A model generated the notes under the pieces. That model did no database searches. It was not told the DNA's origin and saw only the letters and a list, made by a program, of their open reading frames with translations. The position numbers were made by a program, and so were the translations under genes. Shown here piece after piece: positions 1-8,907 of a stretch of 64,000 nt of DNA. Where the stretch lies: assembly GCA_023382655.1 (NCBI GenBank), contig JAHDWK010000001.1, positions 359,089 to 423,088 of the forward strand. The letters are read 5' to 3'. This DNA is from Anaerolineae bacterium. GTDB taxonomy: Bacteria > Chloroflexota > Anaerolineae > Promineifilales > Promineifilaceae. Positions within the stretch are counted from its first letter, which is position 1. Every line of letters begins with the position of its first letter.

Positions 1-964
1 ATGCCTTTAATTCATACCAATCTCGTTCAATCAGCTTCAGACCACAACCGTGGCAAAGGGTAGTGTCCCCAGCCGTGTCATGCACGTTACCTGTGTAAGC
101 GTAACGCACCCCATTTTTCAGGGCGATATTCCGGGCGCGGGTTAGCGTGGCCGGTGGCGTGTGAGGCACATCCATCATCTTATAATCCGGGTGAAAAGCG
201 GAAAAGTGCATGGGCACATCCGGCCCCAACTCAGCCACCACCCACTGTGTCATCGCCTCCAACTCCGCATCCGTGTCATTCCAGCCGGGAATAATGAGGT
301 TGGTAATTTCAAACCACACGTTGGTTTCATGTTTCAGGTAGAGCAGCGTATCCAATACCGGCTGTAACTCACCCGCGCACAACTTTTGGTAAAACGCTTC
401 GGTAAAACCTTTCAAATCCACGTTAGCCGCATCCATATAACGGTAAAATTCGCGGCGTGATTCATCACACATATACCCGGCCGTTACTGCCACCGACTGA
501 ATGCCCCGTTCACGGCAGGCCAGCGCCACGTCAATGGCATATTCCATGAAGATGACGGGGTCGTTGTAGGTGAAGGCGACGCTGTGACAGCCCAATCGCT
601 CGGCGGCGCGGGCAATGGTCTCCGGATCGGCCTGGTCGGCCAGGGTGTCAATTTCGCGGGACTTGCTGATGTCCCAATTCTGGCAAAATTTGCAGGCCAG
701 GTTGCAGCCGGCGGTGCCAAAACTGAGCACGGCCGTGCCGGGCAAAAAGTGGTTGAGTGGTTTCTTTTCGATGGGGTCTACACAGTAGCCGCTGGAACGG
801 CCGTAAGTGGTCAACACAATCTGGTCGTTATACCGCATCCGCACAAAACACAGCCCCCGCTGCCCTTCATCTAATTTGCAGGCGCGCGGGCACACGTCAC
901 ACTGAATACGGCCGTTACCCAGCACATGCCAATACTTTGTTGGAAAATAGTCTATCTGGTTCAT
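1..964 (-). CDS. amrS: AmmeMemoRadiSam system radical SAM enzyme, 3' end outside window
   Basis: Radical-SAM component of the AmmeMemoRadiSam family, whose physiological substrate is not firmly known. The minus strand has an open frame from ATG at 964 to the window edge, about 321 residues, so the C-terminus is missing. The radical-SAM iron-sulfur motif CNLACKFC has cysteines at residues 87, 91 and 94; a second cysteine set (C22, C25, C29, C39) precedes it, as usual in this family. A purine-rich ribosome site (AAAGGGGGAAA) precedes the ATG. It is divergent from amrB 112 bp away, which supports the assignment because the two normally sit together. Three ACGGCCGT octamers lie inside the gene. 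Confidence 0.9.
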   Translation of the reverse strand, partial: MNQIDYFPTKYWHVLGNGRIQCDVCPRACKLDEGQRGLCFVRMRYNDQIVLTTYGRSSGYCVDPIEKKPLNHFLPGTAVLSFGTAGCNLACKFCQNWDISKSREIDTLADQADPETIARAAERLGCHSVAFTYNDPVIFMEYAIDVALACRERGIQSVAVTAGYMCDESRREFYRYMDAANVDLKGFTEAFYQKLCAGELQPVLDTLLYLKHETNVWFEITNLIIPGWNDTDAELEAMTQWVVAELGPDVPMHFSAFHPDYKMMDVPHTPPATLTRARNIALKNGVRYAYTGNVHDTAGDTTLCHGCGLKLIERDWYELKA

Positions 965-1076
965 CTCATTTCCCCCTTTGGATTGTGTATCTATGCAATC
1001 CTGGGTACAGTATACAACAAATGGGTTGGTGATTGGCGTTTACCAGCCATCACCAACCAGCACAAAAGGAGAGCCT
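965..1076. promoter_or_regulatory. divergent intergenic control region amrS/amrB
   Basis: This 112-bp gap separates the two start codons and must hold promoters for both genes. A ribosome site (AAAAGGAGAGCCT) directly precedes the amrB ATG at 1077. I see no convincing -35/-10 pair. Confidence 0.4.
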
Positions 1077-1868
1077 ATGGACAAAGTACGTCAACCGGCG
1101 GTGGCCGGTATGTTTTATCCGGCGGATCCCGGCCGTTTGCGGGGGATGGTAAATGAATTTTTAGACACGGCCGTTCCCCTTCCCACGCCGCTCAATCCCA
1201 AAGCCATCATCGCCCCACACGCCGGCTATATTTACTCTGGCCCCATTGCCGGGTCGGCCTTCAAACCCTGGCAAGCACAGATGGCCGATGTGACCCGCGT
1301 CATTCTGGTTGGCCCGGCGCATACCATGGCCATCACCGGGGTGGCTGGCGTCAGCGCCAGCGCTTTTCGCACGCCATTAGGCGACATGCTGGTGGATGAG
1401 GAGGGGATAGAAGCCATACGGCCGTTACCACAAGTGCAGATTCATGACGGGGCGCACGGCCGGGAACATTGCCTGGAAGTCATGTTGCCCTTCTTGCAAC
1501 TCATCGCCCCCCAGGTGAAGATTGTGCCCCTGCTGGTGGGGCAGAGCAACGGCCGTGAGGTGGCCGAGGTGTTGCAAACCCTGTGGGGCGGCCCCGAAAC
1601 CCGCCTCATCATCAGTTCCGACCTCAGCCACTACTATGATTACGCCACCGCCCAAAAACTAGACGCCGCCACCGCTCAGGCCATCGAAACATTACAGCCA
1701 GACAAACTCAGCAGTGAAAGCGCCTGCGGCCGTGTCCCCATTCAAGGTTTGCTATACCTGGCCCAAACCCATCACCTCGCCGCCCACACGGTAGACCTGC
1801 GCAATTCCGGCGACACGGCCGGCAGCCATGATCGGGTGGTAGGCTATGGTGCGTTCCTTTTTGTCTGA
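1077..1868 (+). CDS. amrB: AmmeMemoRadiSam system protein B (Memo family)
   Basis: Memo-like protein of 263 residues, related to class III extradiol dioxygenases and to human MEMO1; the bacterial role is unresolved. The N-terminal signature RQPAVAGMFYPADP is followed by IIAPHAGYIYSGPIAG, which carries the conserved metal-site histidine, and later by SSDLSHYYDY. A longer frame opens at 978, but ATG 1077 is preferred because it has a strong ribosome site and starts at the conserved N-terminus. It is divergent from amrS; the third partner, amrA, is not in the window. Octamers occur in several frames, encoding TAV, NGR and RP dipeptides. Confidence 0.92.
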   Translation: MDKVRQPAVAGMFYPADPGRLRGMVNEFLDTAVPLPTPLNPKAIIAPHAGYIYSGPIAGSAFKPWQAQMADVTRVILVGPAHTMAITGVAGVSASAFRTPLGDMLVDEEGIEAIRPLPQVQIHDGAHGREHCLEVMLPFLQLIAPQVKIVPLLVGQSNGREVAEVLQTLWGGPETRLIISSDLSHYYDYATAQKLDAATAQAIETLQPDKLSSESACGRVPIQGLLYLAQTHHLAAHTVDLRNSGDTAGSHDRVVGYGAFLFV

Positions 1869-1951
1869 CTTTGGCGTTTTGTCGTATCAGGCACAGGGCA
1901 GTCAGCGTTGATCAACCTAACTGTTGGCACCCTGTACCTGGCATGGCCTGT

Positions 1952-3022
1952 TTACCGGTTGTCATTCACCAGCCGGTTAATATGTGGCGCGCCAGCTAAC
2001 ACTGCCAGCGTATCTCCCGCTGCTAACGTGCGGTCACCGGCCGGATGAAAATCAGAGACACTGTTGTGCCGCAGCAGGACAATACTCACCTCATACTCTT
2101 GCTCAATCTGCCCCATGCTCTTGCCAATCAACGCCGACCGGGATGAAATTTGCATCCGGGCCAGACTAAACGACTCCCCTTCCACCGTAATCGGGCGGGT
2201 CACATCTACATTGGCGGCGGCGGTGGCAAAAATGGGCGCAGACATGCCGGTGGCGCTCATGGCGCGGAAGCCAAACCGCTCTTGCAGGGCCTGCCCAAAA
2301 TCATCGTCAAAAATACGGATGACAATGTTAATTTCCGGGTTTAGTTTTTGCGCTTTGAAGGCGATTTGCATATTGACGCTGTCATTTTGGGTGCAGATGA
2401 CCAGGGCGCGCGCCTTTTGAATGCCCACGCCGCGCAAAATTTCCTCGCGGCGGGCGTCACCCGGCACTACCGGCACACCCATCGCCTGCGTGCGTGAGAT
2501 TAACTCCTCGTCCGGCTGTAGTTCAATGGCGACCACTTCTTGATGCAGGTCGTGCATCTCTTTGGCCACACGAAAGCCCAGGTGCCCCAGGCCAACCAAT
2601 ACCGTGTGCTGGTTAAAAGTAGAAGCTACGGCCATTTCCCACTCCTTTGTGCGCTGCCGCCGGTTAAACAAGAGAAAGCCAAAATCGGTCAACCCCATCG
2701 CCAGCACCACCAGACCGATGATGGGCATGAGAAAATAAAACAGTTCCAGACGAGGATCATGAGGGAGGTTGTCACCCAGAGGTTGGAAAAAGGTAAGACC
2801 CATCACGTGGTACATGGCTTCCCACAGGTCTCTACTACCGACAAGTTCATCATTTTGCCGGGCCAGGTTGTGATAGATGATGCCGCCAATGACAACGGCC
2901 GTGCTAAACAACAACAACGGCCACAAAAATTGCCGCACCAGCAGCAACGTATCCCGCCAGACGGCGCGCAACGGCCGTAACCGTCGCCAGATTGTTGCCC
3001 TACTCCTTTGCGGCCATTTCAT
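1952..3022 (-). CDS. TrkA-N/RCK-domain ion channel-like membrane protein
   Basis: 356 residues. A basic cytoplasmic N-terminus is followed by one membrane helix (about 30-52), a pore-like segment, a second helix (about 92-115), a Rossmann RCK/TrkA-N domain with GLGHLG near residue 143, and a TrkA-C domain (about 275-350). This is the architecture of two-helix potassium channels gated by nucleotides or ions. The usual TVGYG selectivity filter is not visible: the segment between the helices reads MYHVMGLTFFQPLGDNLP. Ion selectivity therefore cannot be assigned. It is transcribed alone; yccF lies upstream on the same strand after a hairpin. Confidence 0.82.
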   Translation of the reverse strand: MKWPQRSRATIWRRLRPLRAVWRDTLLLVRQFLWPLLLFSTAVVIGGIIYHNLARQNDELVGSRDLWEAMYHVMGLTFFQPLGDNLPHDPRLELFYFLMPIIGLVVLAMGLTDFGFLLFNRRQRTKEWEMAVASTFNQHTVLVGLGHLGFRVAKEMHDLHQEVVAIELQPDEELISRTQAMGVPVVPGDARREEILRGVGIQKARALVICTQNDSVNMQIAFKAQKLNPEINIVIRIFDDDFGQALQERFGFRAMSATGMSAPIFATAAANVDVTRPITVEGESFSLARMQISSRSALIGKSMGQIEQEYEVSIVLLRHNSVSDFHPAGDRTLAAGDTLAVLAGAPHINRLVNDNR

Positions 3023-3102
3023 CTTATGATGGTGTTGAAGGCAAACTCAATTTCCAAATGGGAGATTCCCTTCGGTTGGATAAGGCAGCGTCTTGTGCTT
3101 GC

Positions 3103-3136
3103 CTGTTGGGGCGACCACAGGGGGACGCCCCAACAG
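3103..3136. terminator. hairpin downstream of yccF, repeat-like
   Basis: Perfect 11-bp inverted repeat CTGTTGGGGCG / CGCCCCAACAG with a 12-base loop, 9 bp beyond the yccF stop. There is no clear T-run, so it may be a dispersed palindromic repeat acting as a 3' stabiliser. It shares the GGGGCGA core with the repeat at 54795-54859. Confidence 0.5.
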
Positions 3137-3145
3137 ATTATAGCC

Positions 3146-3520
3146 CTACTCCAAACGGAAATGAAATGGTAACAGTGCTACCGGCGCTAACTTGACGTGT
3201 TGCAATGCAAAGGGAATGCCAATGATGGTAATCGCCAGCACCAGCGCCCCGGTCAGGTGTGCCAGAGCAATTTCCCAACCAAAAAAGACCGCCCAGATGA
3301 TATCCATTATCAGAAACAGGCAGCCGCCCTCGCCTCTATCCTGCGCCACAACTTCTTTGCCAAACGGGGCAATCGTCGCCACTCCCAGGCGGATAGCCTG
3401 CATCCCAAATGGGATACCAATGATGGTGAGGCAAAGCAGCGCCCCACCGATGATATATATGGCGGCGGCAATAAAACCGCCAAAAATAAGCCATACCAAA
3501 TTGCCTAAAAAGCTAACCAT
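3146..3520 (-). CDS. yccF: YccF-domain inner membrane protein
   Basis: 124-residue membrane protein with two copies of the YccF motif (N-terminal LGNLVWLIFGG...LTIIGIPFG and C-terminal ITIIGIPFALQ), each followed by hydrophobic segments. YccF proteins are of unknown function. The start at 3520 is preferred over an upstream one at 3559 because AAAGGAGA sits at the proper distance and the domain begins at MVSFLGNLVW. It is divergent from trpA. Confidence 0.85.
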   Translation of the reverse strand: MVSFLGNLVWLIFGGFIAAAIYIIGGALLCLTIIGIPFGMQAIRLGVATIAPFGKEVVAQDRGEGGCLFLIMDIIWAVFFGWEIALAHLTGALVLAITIIGIPFALQHVKLAPVALLPFHFRLE

Positions 3521-3604
3521 TGTGTCTCCTTTGGCGACGATGTCCGTTTTGTTGTGCATCGCGCCTGTTTATGCTGCGAGTATATACGCACTTCCCCGGT
3601 GCAT

Positions 3605-3633
3605 GTTACAACCTGGCGCATTTTGACTATAAT
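3605..3633 (+). promoter_or_regulatory. candidate promoter for trpA
   Basis: GTTACA (3605-3610), 17 bp, TATAAT (3628-3633): 4 of 6 and 6 of 6 matches to the housekeeping consensus. It lies about 105 bp upstream of the trpA start. Confidence 0.5.
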
Positions 3634-3644
3634 CGGGCAAATTT

Positions 3645-3734
3645 AAAAAAGGAACCGATCCGCGAAGGGCGCGAAGAATGCGGAAGTCTATTAAAGTGAC
3701 GTTCGTGTAATTTGTGTCATTCGTGGCTGTTTAC
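3645..3734. repeat. dispersed GCGAAG...ATTCGTGGC intergenic repeat, copy 1
   Basis: The leader of trpA contains CGCGAAGGGCGCGAAGAA and, further on, TGTCATTCGTGGC. A closely similar block precedes the HAD gene at 9896-9970 (GCGAAGAACGCGAAGC ... ATCATTCGTGGC). The two copies differ in the middle but keep the order and spacing of the end motifs. Confidence 0.5.
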
Positions 3735-3736
3735 AG

Positions 3737-4570
3737 ATGGATAAGATTAAAATTACACACGGCCGTACCCACATCACCACCGCTTTTCAAAACGCCTTAG
3801 CCACACAGACGGCAGCCCTCATGCCCTATTTCACGCTGGGCTACCCGGATCGGGAGACCTCGCTGGCAGTGGTGGAAGCTATGGCTCCCTACAGCGACTT
3901 GCTGGAATTGGGCGTGCCTTTCAGCGATCCATTGGCCGACGGGCCAACCATCCAGCGCAGCACCCAGATTGCCCTGGAAAAGGGGACAACGACGGCCGTT
4001 TGCCTGGATATGGTGCGCGAACTACGAGGGCGCGGCGTCCACATCCCCATTATGCTCATGGGCTATTACAACCCGATTCTGGCGTATGGGCTGGGACGTT
4101 ATGTGCAAGATGCGGCGGCGGCGGGGGTGGATGGTTTCATTGTGCCCGACCTGCCGCCGGAAGAGGCGGATGAACTGGAACGAGCCGCGACCGCTGCTGG
4201 TTTGTGCCTGATTCACTTTCTGGCTCCCACCAGCAGCCCGGAACGAGTGGCCATGGTGGCAGCGCGGGCGCAGGGGTTTATCTACCTGGTCAGCCTGATC
4301 GGGGTGACGGGGGCGCGCCAGCAGGTACAGGGCAACCTGGGCGACTTTGTGAACCGGGTGCGGGCACAAACCTCTATTCCCTTAGCCGTCGGTTTTGGCA
4401 TTGGCACGCCGGAACAGGCAAAAACAGTTGGGGACTTGGCCGATGGCGTGATTGTGGGCAGCAAACTGATTAATGTGGCCGATGGGGCGGAGGATAAGGC
4501 AACGGCCGTCGCCGCCTTTGTGCGTTCGTTGCGCGAAGCATTAACCGCTACCGCACCAGACGCGGGTTAG
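3737..4570 (+). CDS. trpA: tryptophan synthase alpha subunit
   Basis: 277 residues, normal for the family. It cleaves indole-3-glycerol phosphate to indole and glyceraldehyde 3-phosphate and normally works with TrpB, which is not in this window. Family motifs are clear: ELGVPFSDPLADGPTIQ carries the catalytic Glu and Asp, followed by PDLPPEEADE, SLIGVTGAR and VGFGIGTPEQ (phosphate-binding). It stands alone rather than in a trp operon and overlaps the 3' end of the convergent GT-C gene by 23 bp. The last codons (TATAPDAG) look poorly conserved. Confidence 0.96.
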   Translation: MDKIKITHGRTHITTAFQNALATQTAALMPYFTLGYPDRETSLAVVEAMAPYSDLLELGVPFSDPLADGPTIQRSTQIALEKGTTTAVCLDMVRELRGRGVHIPIMLMGYYNPILAYGLGRYVQDAAAAGVDGFIVPDLPPEEADELERAATAAGLCLIHFLAPTSSPERVAMVAARAQGFIYLVSLIGVTGARQQVQGNLGDFVNRVRAQTSIPLAVGFGIGTPEQAKTVGDLADGVIVGSKLINVADGAEDKATAVAAFVRSLREALTATAPDAG

Positions 4571-6518
4571 CCCAGTAGGCGAGCTGATCGGTTTCGGTAA
4601 CGGCCGTAGCCTCCAACCACACCGCCACTCTCTCATCTTCATATACAGATAACGGTATTATCACATCCACCCAGGCCGCCGGGCTGCCTGCGGGTAGGGC
4701 TGTTTGCTCAAACAGCGTTTCCTCATCCAGGCGCAGACGATAGGCGATGTCTGTTTGGGCGAGTACGGCCGTGTGCAAAACCAACCCGCCCGTCACATTG
4801 ACCGTATATTCGTGCCCCGTCCATTCCCCAGACGCGGGGGTAATGGGCACGGCCAGATGGCGGCCGTTCTCCGCAGCAACGACCGTCATCTCTTCAACTT
4901 GATCCACCCACAAAAGGATGGTCTCGGCATAGTCGGCCAGTTCGGGCATCAGGTTGTAAACCTGCCCGTTGTCATAGTCCAGGACGATGAAGGTGGGGTC
5001 GGCACGGCCGTGCGCCGCCAGATGTTTCAGGCTACCCCCCGGCCGTTCCAGCCACGCGTCATACCACACCTGCATCACACTGCGCGTAAAGTCGGGCGAA
5101 ATGGGGAAGCGGAAGGAAAAGAGGTGATTGTCGGCCGTCAATGTGGGCATGAGCGCATAAAGCTGCGTCTTCGCCTCTTCTTCCTCCGTCACATTGGCCA
5201 GCCACGCCCACTGCGATACACGAATTTCGCGGATGTGGTGGATGGTTACGGCCGTGAGCAGTAAGGCAACAGTTATCACCACCCAATTCTCTCGCGTCCA
5301 ATTCCCCATCCCTTCTCCCTTCTTCTTCTTTCTTCCCTTTGCCTCTTTGCCCCTTTGCCCCTTTGCGTTAAAAACCACCATCTCCACTGTTCCCCCAATC
5401 GCCAGCGCCAGCCCCATGCCCGCCTGGTAAATGTGCCGTCCGGCATACAAATTGGGCAACTGCGACCACAACGCCCAATAGATGAAAAAGAGATGGGCCA
5501 ACGCCCACAACAGCCAGAAACGCACCACCCAATTCCCCTGCCACAGCCAGACCACCAGCACAAAGCCCACGCCCGCCACAAACAAATTGGCCGCAAAACC
5601 GGACAGCCCCAATACCCCATTCACAAAGCTAAACCGGTACGCCGTCACCAGTACAAACTCGGCCACTTCCGGCCATTGCAGGTAGACCAGCCAATCGGCC
5701 AGGGTGCGCTCAGCGATTTGCACGGTGGGGTTGGGGCGGGTGAATTGCAGGAAGATGAGGACGGCCGTAACCAAAACCAATAGACCAAATGTGACCAATT
5801 CCTGAGGGGAAATTAGAGATTGAGAGATTGGCGGTGGTCGGTTGGTTGCCAGCCGCGACACCGCGAGATTGGGGGATTGGCGACGCAATCTCCCAATCTG
5901 CCAATTTCCCAATCTCCCAATAACCAACATCAACAACAAAAACGGCGGCAATAACACCGTCTCCTCGTGGGTGAGCAGGGCCAGCAGGGTAATGAAAAAG
6001 ACCAGGAGTAGGCGGGGGGTAGACGGCCGTCGTAAATACCCCATCATCCCGCTCACCGCCGCCAGCGAAAAAATGGCCCCCATCACAATCGCCACACTGC
6101 TAATCCATGTCACCACATCCACCCAGTGACCATGAATGGCAAAGAGCACGGCCGTGACCAACGCCGCCGCCACGCCTAACCGGAACTGCCGCCCCACCCG
6201 GTAAATCAAAGCCACCGCCAGCGCATGAAACCACAGCAAAATAATGTAATAACCAAACGGCTCCCAGCCCAAAATCAGCTGGTTCAGCCAGAACCAGATA
6301 TTCTGCGTGGGGCGGTAATACCAGGGCACGGCGTTGGGATCAAATACCTGAAGAATGCTTGCCGGTTCCTGCACAAATCGCTTGACATAATCAAACTGGA
6401 TGTAATCATCCCCCACAAAAGAGCGAATAAACGGCGGCATATAGACCACCATCGTCGCCAGAATCAGCGCCACTATGCCCCATCGGGCAAGCAGTTGTTG
6501 TTTTTGTGTTGTCCTCAT
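4548..6518 (-). CDS. GT-C-type polytopic membrane protein, putative glycosyltransferase
   Basis: About 656 residues with around ten hydrophobic segments and a C-terminal soluble domain (about 455-656). Near the N-terminus FVGDDYIQFDYV resembles the acidic DD motif in the first loop of GT-C glycosyltransferases, so a lipid-linked sugar donor is likely, but the acceptor is unknown. Two loops look repeat-derived: about residues 194-238, from a CCAATCTCCCAATC-like repeat, and about 381-399, from a TTTGCCCC repeat giving a Lys-rich stretch. Both leave the frame intact. ATG 6518 is chosen; an in-frame GTG lies 18 bp upstream. It converges on trpA. Confidence 0.75.
   Translation of the reverse strand: MRTTQKQQLLARWGIVALILATMVVYMPPFIRSFVGDDYIQFDYVKRFVQEPASILQVFDPNAVPWYYRPTQNIWFWLNQLILGWEPFGYYIILLWFHALAVALIYRVGRQFRLGVAAALVTAVLFAIHGHWVDVVTWISSVAIVMGAIFSLAAVSGMMGYLRRPSTPRLLLVFFITLLALLTHEETVLLPPFLLLMLVIGRLGNWQIGRLRRQSPNLAVSRLATNRPPPISQSLISPQELVTFGLLVLVTAVLIFLQFTRPNPTVQIAERTLADWLVYLQWPEVAEFVLVTAYRFSFVNGVLGLSGFAANLFVAGVGFVLVVWLWQGNWVVRFWLLWALAHLFFIYWALWSQLPNLYAGRHIYQAGMGLALAIGGTVEMVVFNAKGQRGKEAKGRKKKKGEGMGNWTRENWVVITVALLLTAVTIHHIREIRVSQWAWLANVTEEEEAKTQLYALMPTLTADNHLFSFRFPISPDFTRSVMQVWYDAWLERPGGSLKHLAAHGRADPTFIVLDYDNGQVYNLMPELADYAETILLWVDQVEEMTVVAAENGRHLAVPITPASGEWTGHEYTVNVTGGLVLHTAVLAQTDIAYRLRLDEETLFEQTALPAGSPAAWVDVIIPLSVYEDERVAVWLEATAVTETDQLAYWANPRLVR
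5320..5375. repeat. TTTGCCCC tandem repeat inside coding sequence
   Basis: Near-tandem copies of CTTTGCCCCTTTGCC lie inside the GT-C gene and are read on the minus strand as a Lys/Gly/Glu-rich loop (AKGQRGKEAKGRKKKK). The composition is unlike that of the flanking membrane segments. Confidence 0.6.
5805..5935. repeat. AGATTGG/CCAATCTCC repeat cluster inside coding sequence
   Basis: Repeated units of the type GAGATTGG and CCCAATCTCC lie within the GT-C gene, partly as an inverted pair. They are translated as a loop containing NWQIGRLRRQSPNLAVSR. The same unit occurs between genes at 31343-31380 and 47113-47142, so this looks like in-frame acquisition of an intergenic repeat. Confidence 0.7.
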
Positions 6519-6563
6519 TTGGGTTATTATCCACACGGCAATAAAAACCGGCTAACTATTTGA

Positions 6564-6623
6564 ATCCACAGATTACACAGATTCCCCAGATTAAATCTGT
6601 GTTCATCTGTGTAATCTGTGGAT
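6564..6623. repeat. 19-bp perfect inverted repeat upstream of the YyaL-family gene
   Basis: Arms at 6564-6582 (ATCCACAGATTACACAGAT) and 6605-6623 are exact reverse complements, separated by 22 bases. It lies between divergent genes and could form a cruciform or RNA hairpin. There is no T-run, so a REP-like element is more likely than a terminator. Confidence 0.85.
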
Positions 6624-6639
6624 CATTATTAAGGCAGAA

Positions 6640-8703
6640 ATGACCAACCAACTAATCCACGAAACCAGCCCCTACCTGCGCCAACACGCCGATAACCCGG
6701 TGGCGTGGTATCCCTGGGGCGAGGAAGCCTTACAAAAGGCACAGACAGAGGATAAACCGATCCTGTTGAGCATCGGCTACGCCGCCTGCCACTGGTGCCA
6801 TGTGATGGCCCATGAGAGTTTTGAAGATGCGGCCACGGCCGTCTTCATGAACCAGCACTTCATCAATATCAAAGTAGACCGCGAGGAGCGCCCCGATCTA
6901 GACAGTATCTACATGCAGGCCGTCGTGGCTATCACCGGGCAGGGGGGCTGGCCGATGACGGTGTTTCTGACGCCAGACGGCCGTCCCTTCTACGGCGGCA
7001 CCTACTTTCCGCCCACGTCTCGCTACGGCATGATCTCCTTCATGCAGCTGATGCAGCGCATCGTTCAGGTGTGGCAAACAGAGCGTGATGTGGCCGAGCG
7101 GCAGGCCAGCGATATTGGCGAACACATCAGCCGCACCATCGCCCTGGAAAAACAGCCCGGCGTATTGGAGCGCGGTATGTTCAGCCGCGCCGCATCCACC
7201 CTCTTCACTCAGTTTGATAAACAACTCGGTGGTTTTGGCGGCGCGCCCAAATTCCCCCCTTCCATGACGCTGGAATTTTTGCTACGCCACTATTTGCAAT
7301 CAGGCGATGGCATGGCGCTGCACATGGCCGAACTGACGCTGCAAAAGATGGCTTACGGCGGCATGTATGACCAGTTGGGCGGTGGTTTTGCCCGCTACTC
7401 CACTGACGTTCACTGGCTGGTGCCCCACTTTGAGAAGATGCTCTACGACAATGCGCTGTTGGCGCGGGTCTATCTACACGCCTGGCAAATCACCGGCAAA
7501 CCCCTTTACCGGCGCATCGTCGAAGAAACGCTGGATTTTGTGGCGCGGGAGATGCGCCATGCCAGCGGCGGCTTTTACAGCAGCTATGACGCCGACAGCG
7601 AGGGCGAAGAGGGTAAATTTTACGTCTGGACGGCCGTCGAAATCCGCGAACTCCTGGGTGATGACGCCGACCTGTTCATGGCTTATTATGGGGTCACAGA
7701 GCATGGCAATTGGGAAGAGGTCAATATCCTGCACATCCCCCGCGAACCAGAGGTGGTAGCGCAGGAAATGGGGCTGGACACAACTGTGTTGGAAGCCCGG
7801 CTCGCCCCCCTCAAACAAAAACTGTTGGCCGCCCGCGCCCAACGCATCCCCCCTGGCCTGGATGACAAGGTGCTGACCGCCTGGAACGGGCTGATGCTGG
7901 CGGCCTTTGCCGAAGCGGGGCGGGCGCTCAAACGGGAGGATTACACGGCCGTGGCCACCGAAAACGCCCAATTCCTGTATCGCAAAATGCGCACGGCAGA
8001 CGGCGAACCCGAAGCGGCTTCGGGCCGTTTATTGCGTACCTGGAAATCCGGCCATCCCCTGGCCCGCCTGAACGGCTACCTGGAAGATTACGCCTACCTG
8101 GCGGATGGCCTGCTGGCGCTTTACCACACTACCTTTGACGAGCAATGGTTCATCTGGGCGCGGGAACTGGCGGACATCATGCTCACCCGCTTTCTGGACG
8201 CCGAACACGGTGGTTTTTTTGACACGGCCGACGACCACGAGGAATTGATCCACCGCCCCAAAGATGTACAGGACAATGCCATCCCCAGCGGTAACGCCAT
8301 GGCGGCGCTGGTACTGCTGCGGCTCAGTTTATACACCGGCGCAGGATTGTATTGGGATGTGGCAGACACGGCCGTGTCCGCCCTCTACGGCCCCATGCTG
8401 CAATACCCCAACGCCTTTGCCCAATGGCTCATCGCCGCTGCCTTTCTCACCGGCGAACCACAAGAAATAGCCCTCATCGGCCAGCCAGATGCGCCTGATA
8501 CCCAGGCGCTCATTGAAACCGTATTCGCCCATTACCGACCACATCTGGTTACGGCCGTTGGTGAAAATGGCGATGCCATTCCATTATTGGCAAACCGTGA
8601 GCAGCGCGACGGCCGTGCCACCGCCTACGTTTGCCACCGCTTCGTCTGCCAACAACCGGTCAACACGTCAGAGGCGCTGGGCGCACAGCTAACAGGCGAA
8701 TAA
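6640..8703 (+). CDS. thioredoxin-domain protein, YyaL/DUF255 family
   Basis: 687 residues, the usual length for the YyaL / SPATA20 family. The N-terminal thioredoxin-like domain (about 1-165) has a [10 protein letters not shown] active-site motif; the remainder is an alpha/alpha barrel like that of N-acylglucosamine 2-epimerases (motifs [48 protein letters not shown]). The biochemical role is unknown. Around residue 453 the protein carries GEPEAASG, encoded by a 21-bp palindromic insert that splits an ACGGCCGT octamer. The same insert occurs in the histidine kinase at 54.5 kb. Confidence 0.92.
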   Translation: MTNQLIHETSPYLRQHADNPVAWYPWGEEALQKAQTEDKPILLSIGYAACHWCHVMAHESFEDAATAVFMNQHFINIKVDREERPDLDSIYMQAVVAITGQGGWPMTVFLTPDGRPFYGGTYFPPTSRYGMISFMQLMQRIVQVWQTERDVAERQASDIGEHISRTIALEKQPGVLERGMFSRAASTLFTQFDKQLGGFGGAPKFPPSMTLEFLLRHYLQSGDGMALHMAELTLQKMAYGGMYDQLGGGFARYSTDVHWLVPHFEKMLYDNALLARVYLHAWQITGKPLYRRIVEETLDFVAREMRHASGGFYSSYDADSEGEEGKFYVWTAVEIRELLGDDADLFMAYYGVTEHGNWEEVNILHIPREPEVVAQEMGLDTTVLEARLAPLKQKLLAARAQRIPPGLDDKVLTAWNGLMLAAFAEAGRALKREDYTAVATENAQFLYRKMRTADGEPEAASGRLLRTWKSGHPLARLNGYLEDYAYLADGLLALYHTTFDEQWFIWARELADIMLTRFLDAEHGGFFDTADDHEELIHRPKDVQDNAIPSGNAMAALVLLRLSLYTGAGLYWDVADTAVSALYGPMLQYPNAFAQWLIAAAFLTGEPQEIALIGQPDAPDTQALIETVFAHYRPHLVTAVGENGDAIPLLANREQRDGRATAYVCHRFVCQQPVNTSEALGAQLTGE
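8000..8028. repeat. 21-bp palindromic insert splitting an ACGGCCGT octamer, copy 1
   Basis: ACGG (8000-8003) and CCGT (8025-8028) flank 21 bp whose core CCCGAAGCGGCTTCGGG is a near-perfect palindrome. Removing the 21 bp restores ACGGCCGT and a DGR tripeptide. The counterpart at 54554-54582 has the same length and the same insertion point, with 18 of 21 bases identical. Confidence 0.85.
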
Positions 8704-8834
8704 ATTCGCGCCTACACAAGGCGAAGACCGCTTTCGCGGTTCTGGCAGTCAACCGACGAAGTGCGTGCCCTCAACCTTTTGAAAGGTCGGCTTGGCAATG
8801 GTAGCAGCGGTTTCAATCGCTGCATTTAACGATA

Positions 8835-8890
8835 TTGACAAGACGTTTGTTGATAGGTAAGATGTGTACATTCATACATAAATATGTACA
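8835..8890 (+). promoter_or_regulatory. promoter and candidate operator of the Phd/VapC-like toxin-antitoxin operon
   Basis: TTGACA (8835-8840), 17 bp, TAAGAT (8858-8863) is an excellent sigma-70-type promoter. Two TGTACA palindromes (8865-8870 and 8885-8890), 20 bp apart start to start (about two helical turns), lie directly downstream, before the antitoxin start. Antitoxins of this class usually repress their own operon, so these are plausible operator half-sites. The rest of 8704-8834 shows only small hairpins. Confidence 0.65.
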
Positions 8891-8907
8891 TATGGGGCGA
8901 AACAGCT

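Noticed and set aside
6564..6623. Intrinsic terminator between the GT-C and YyaL genes
   Set aside because: The two genes are divergent there, so no transcript should end, and no T-run follows.
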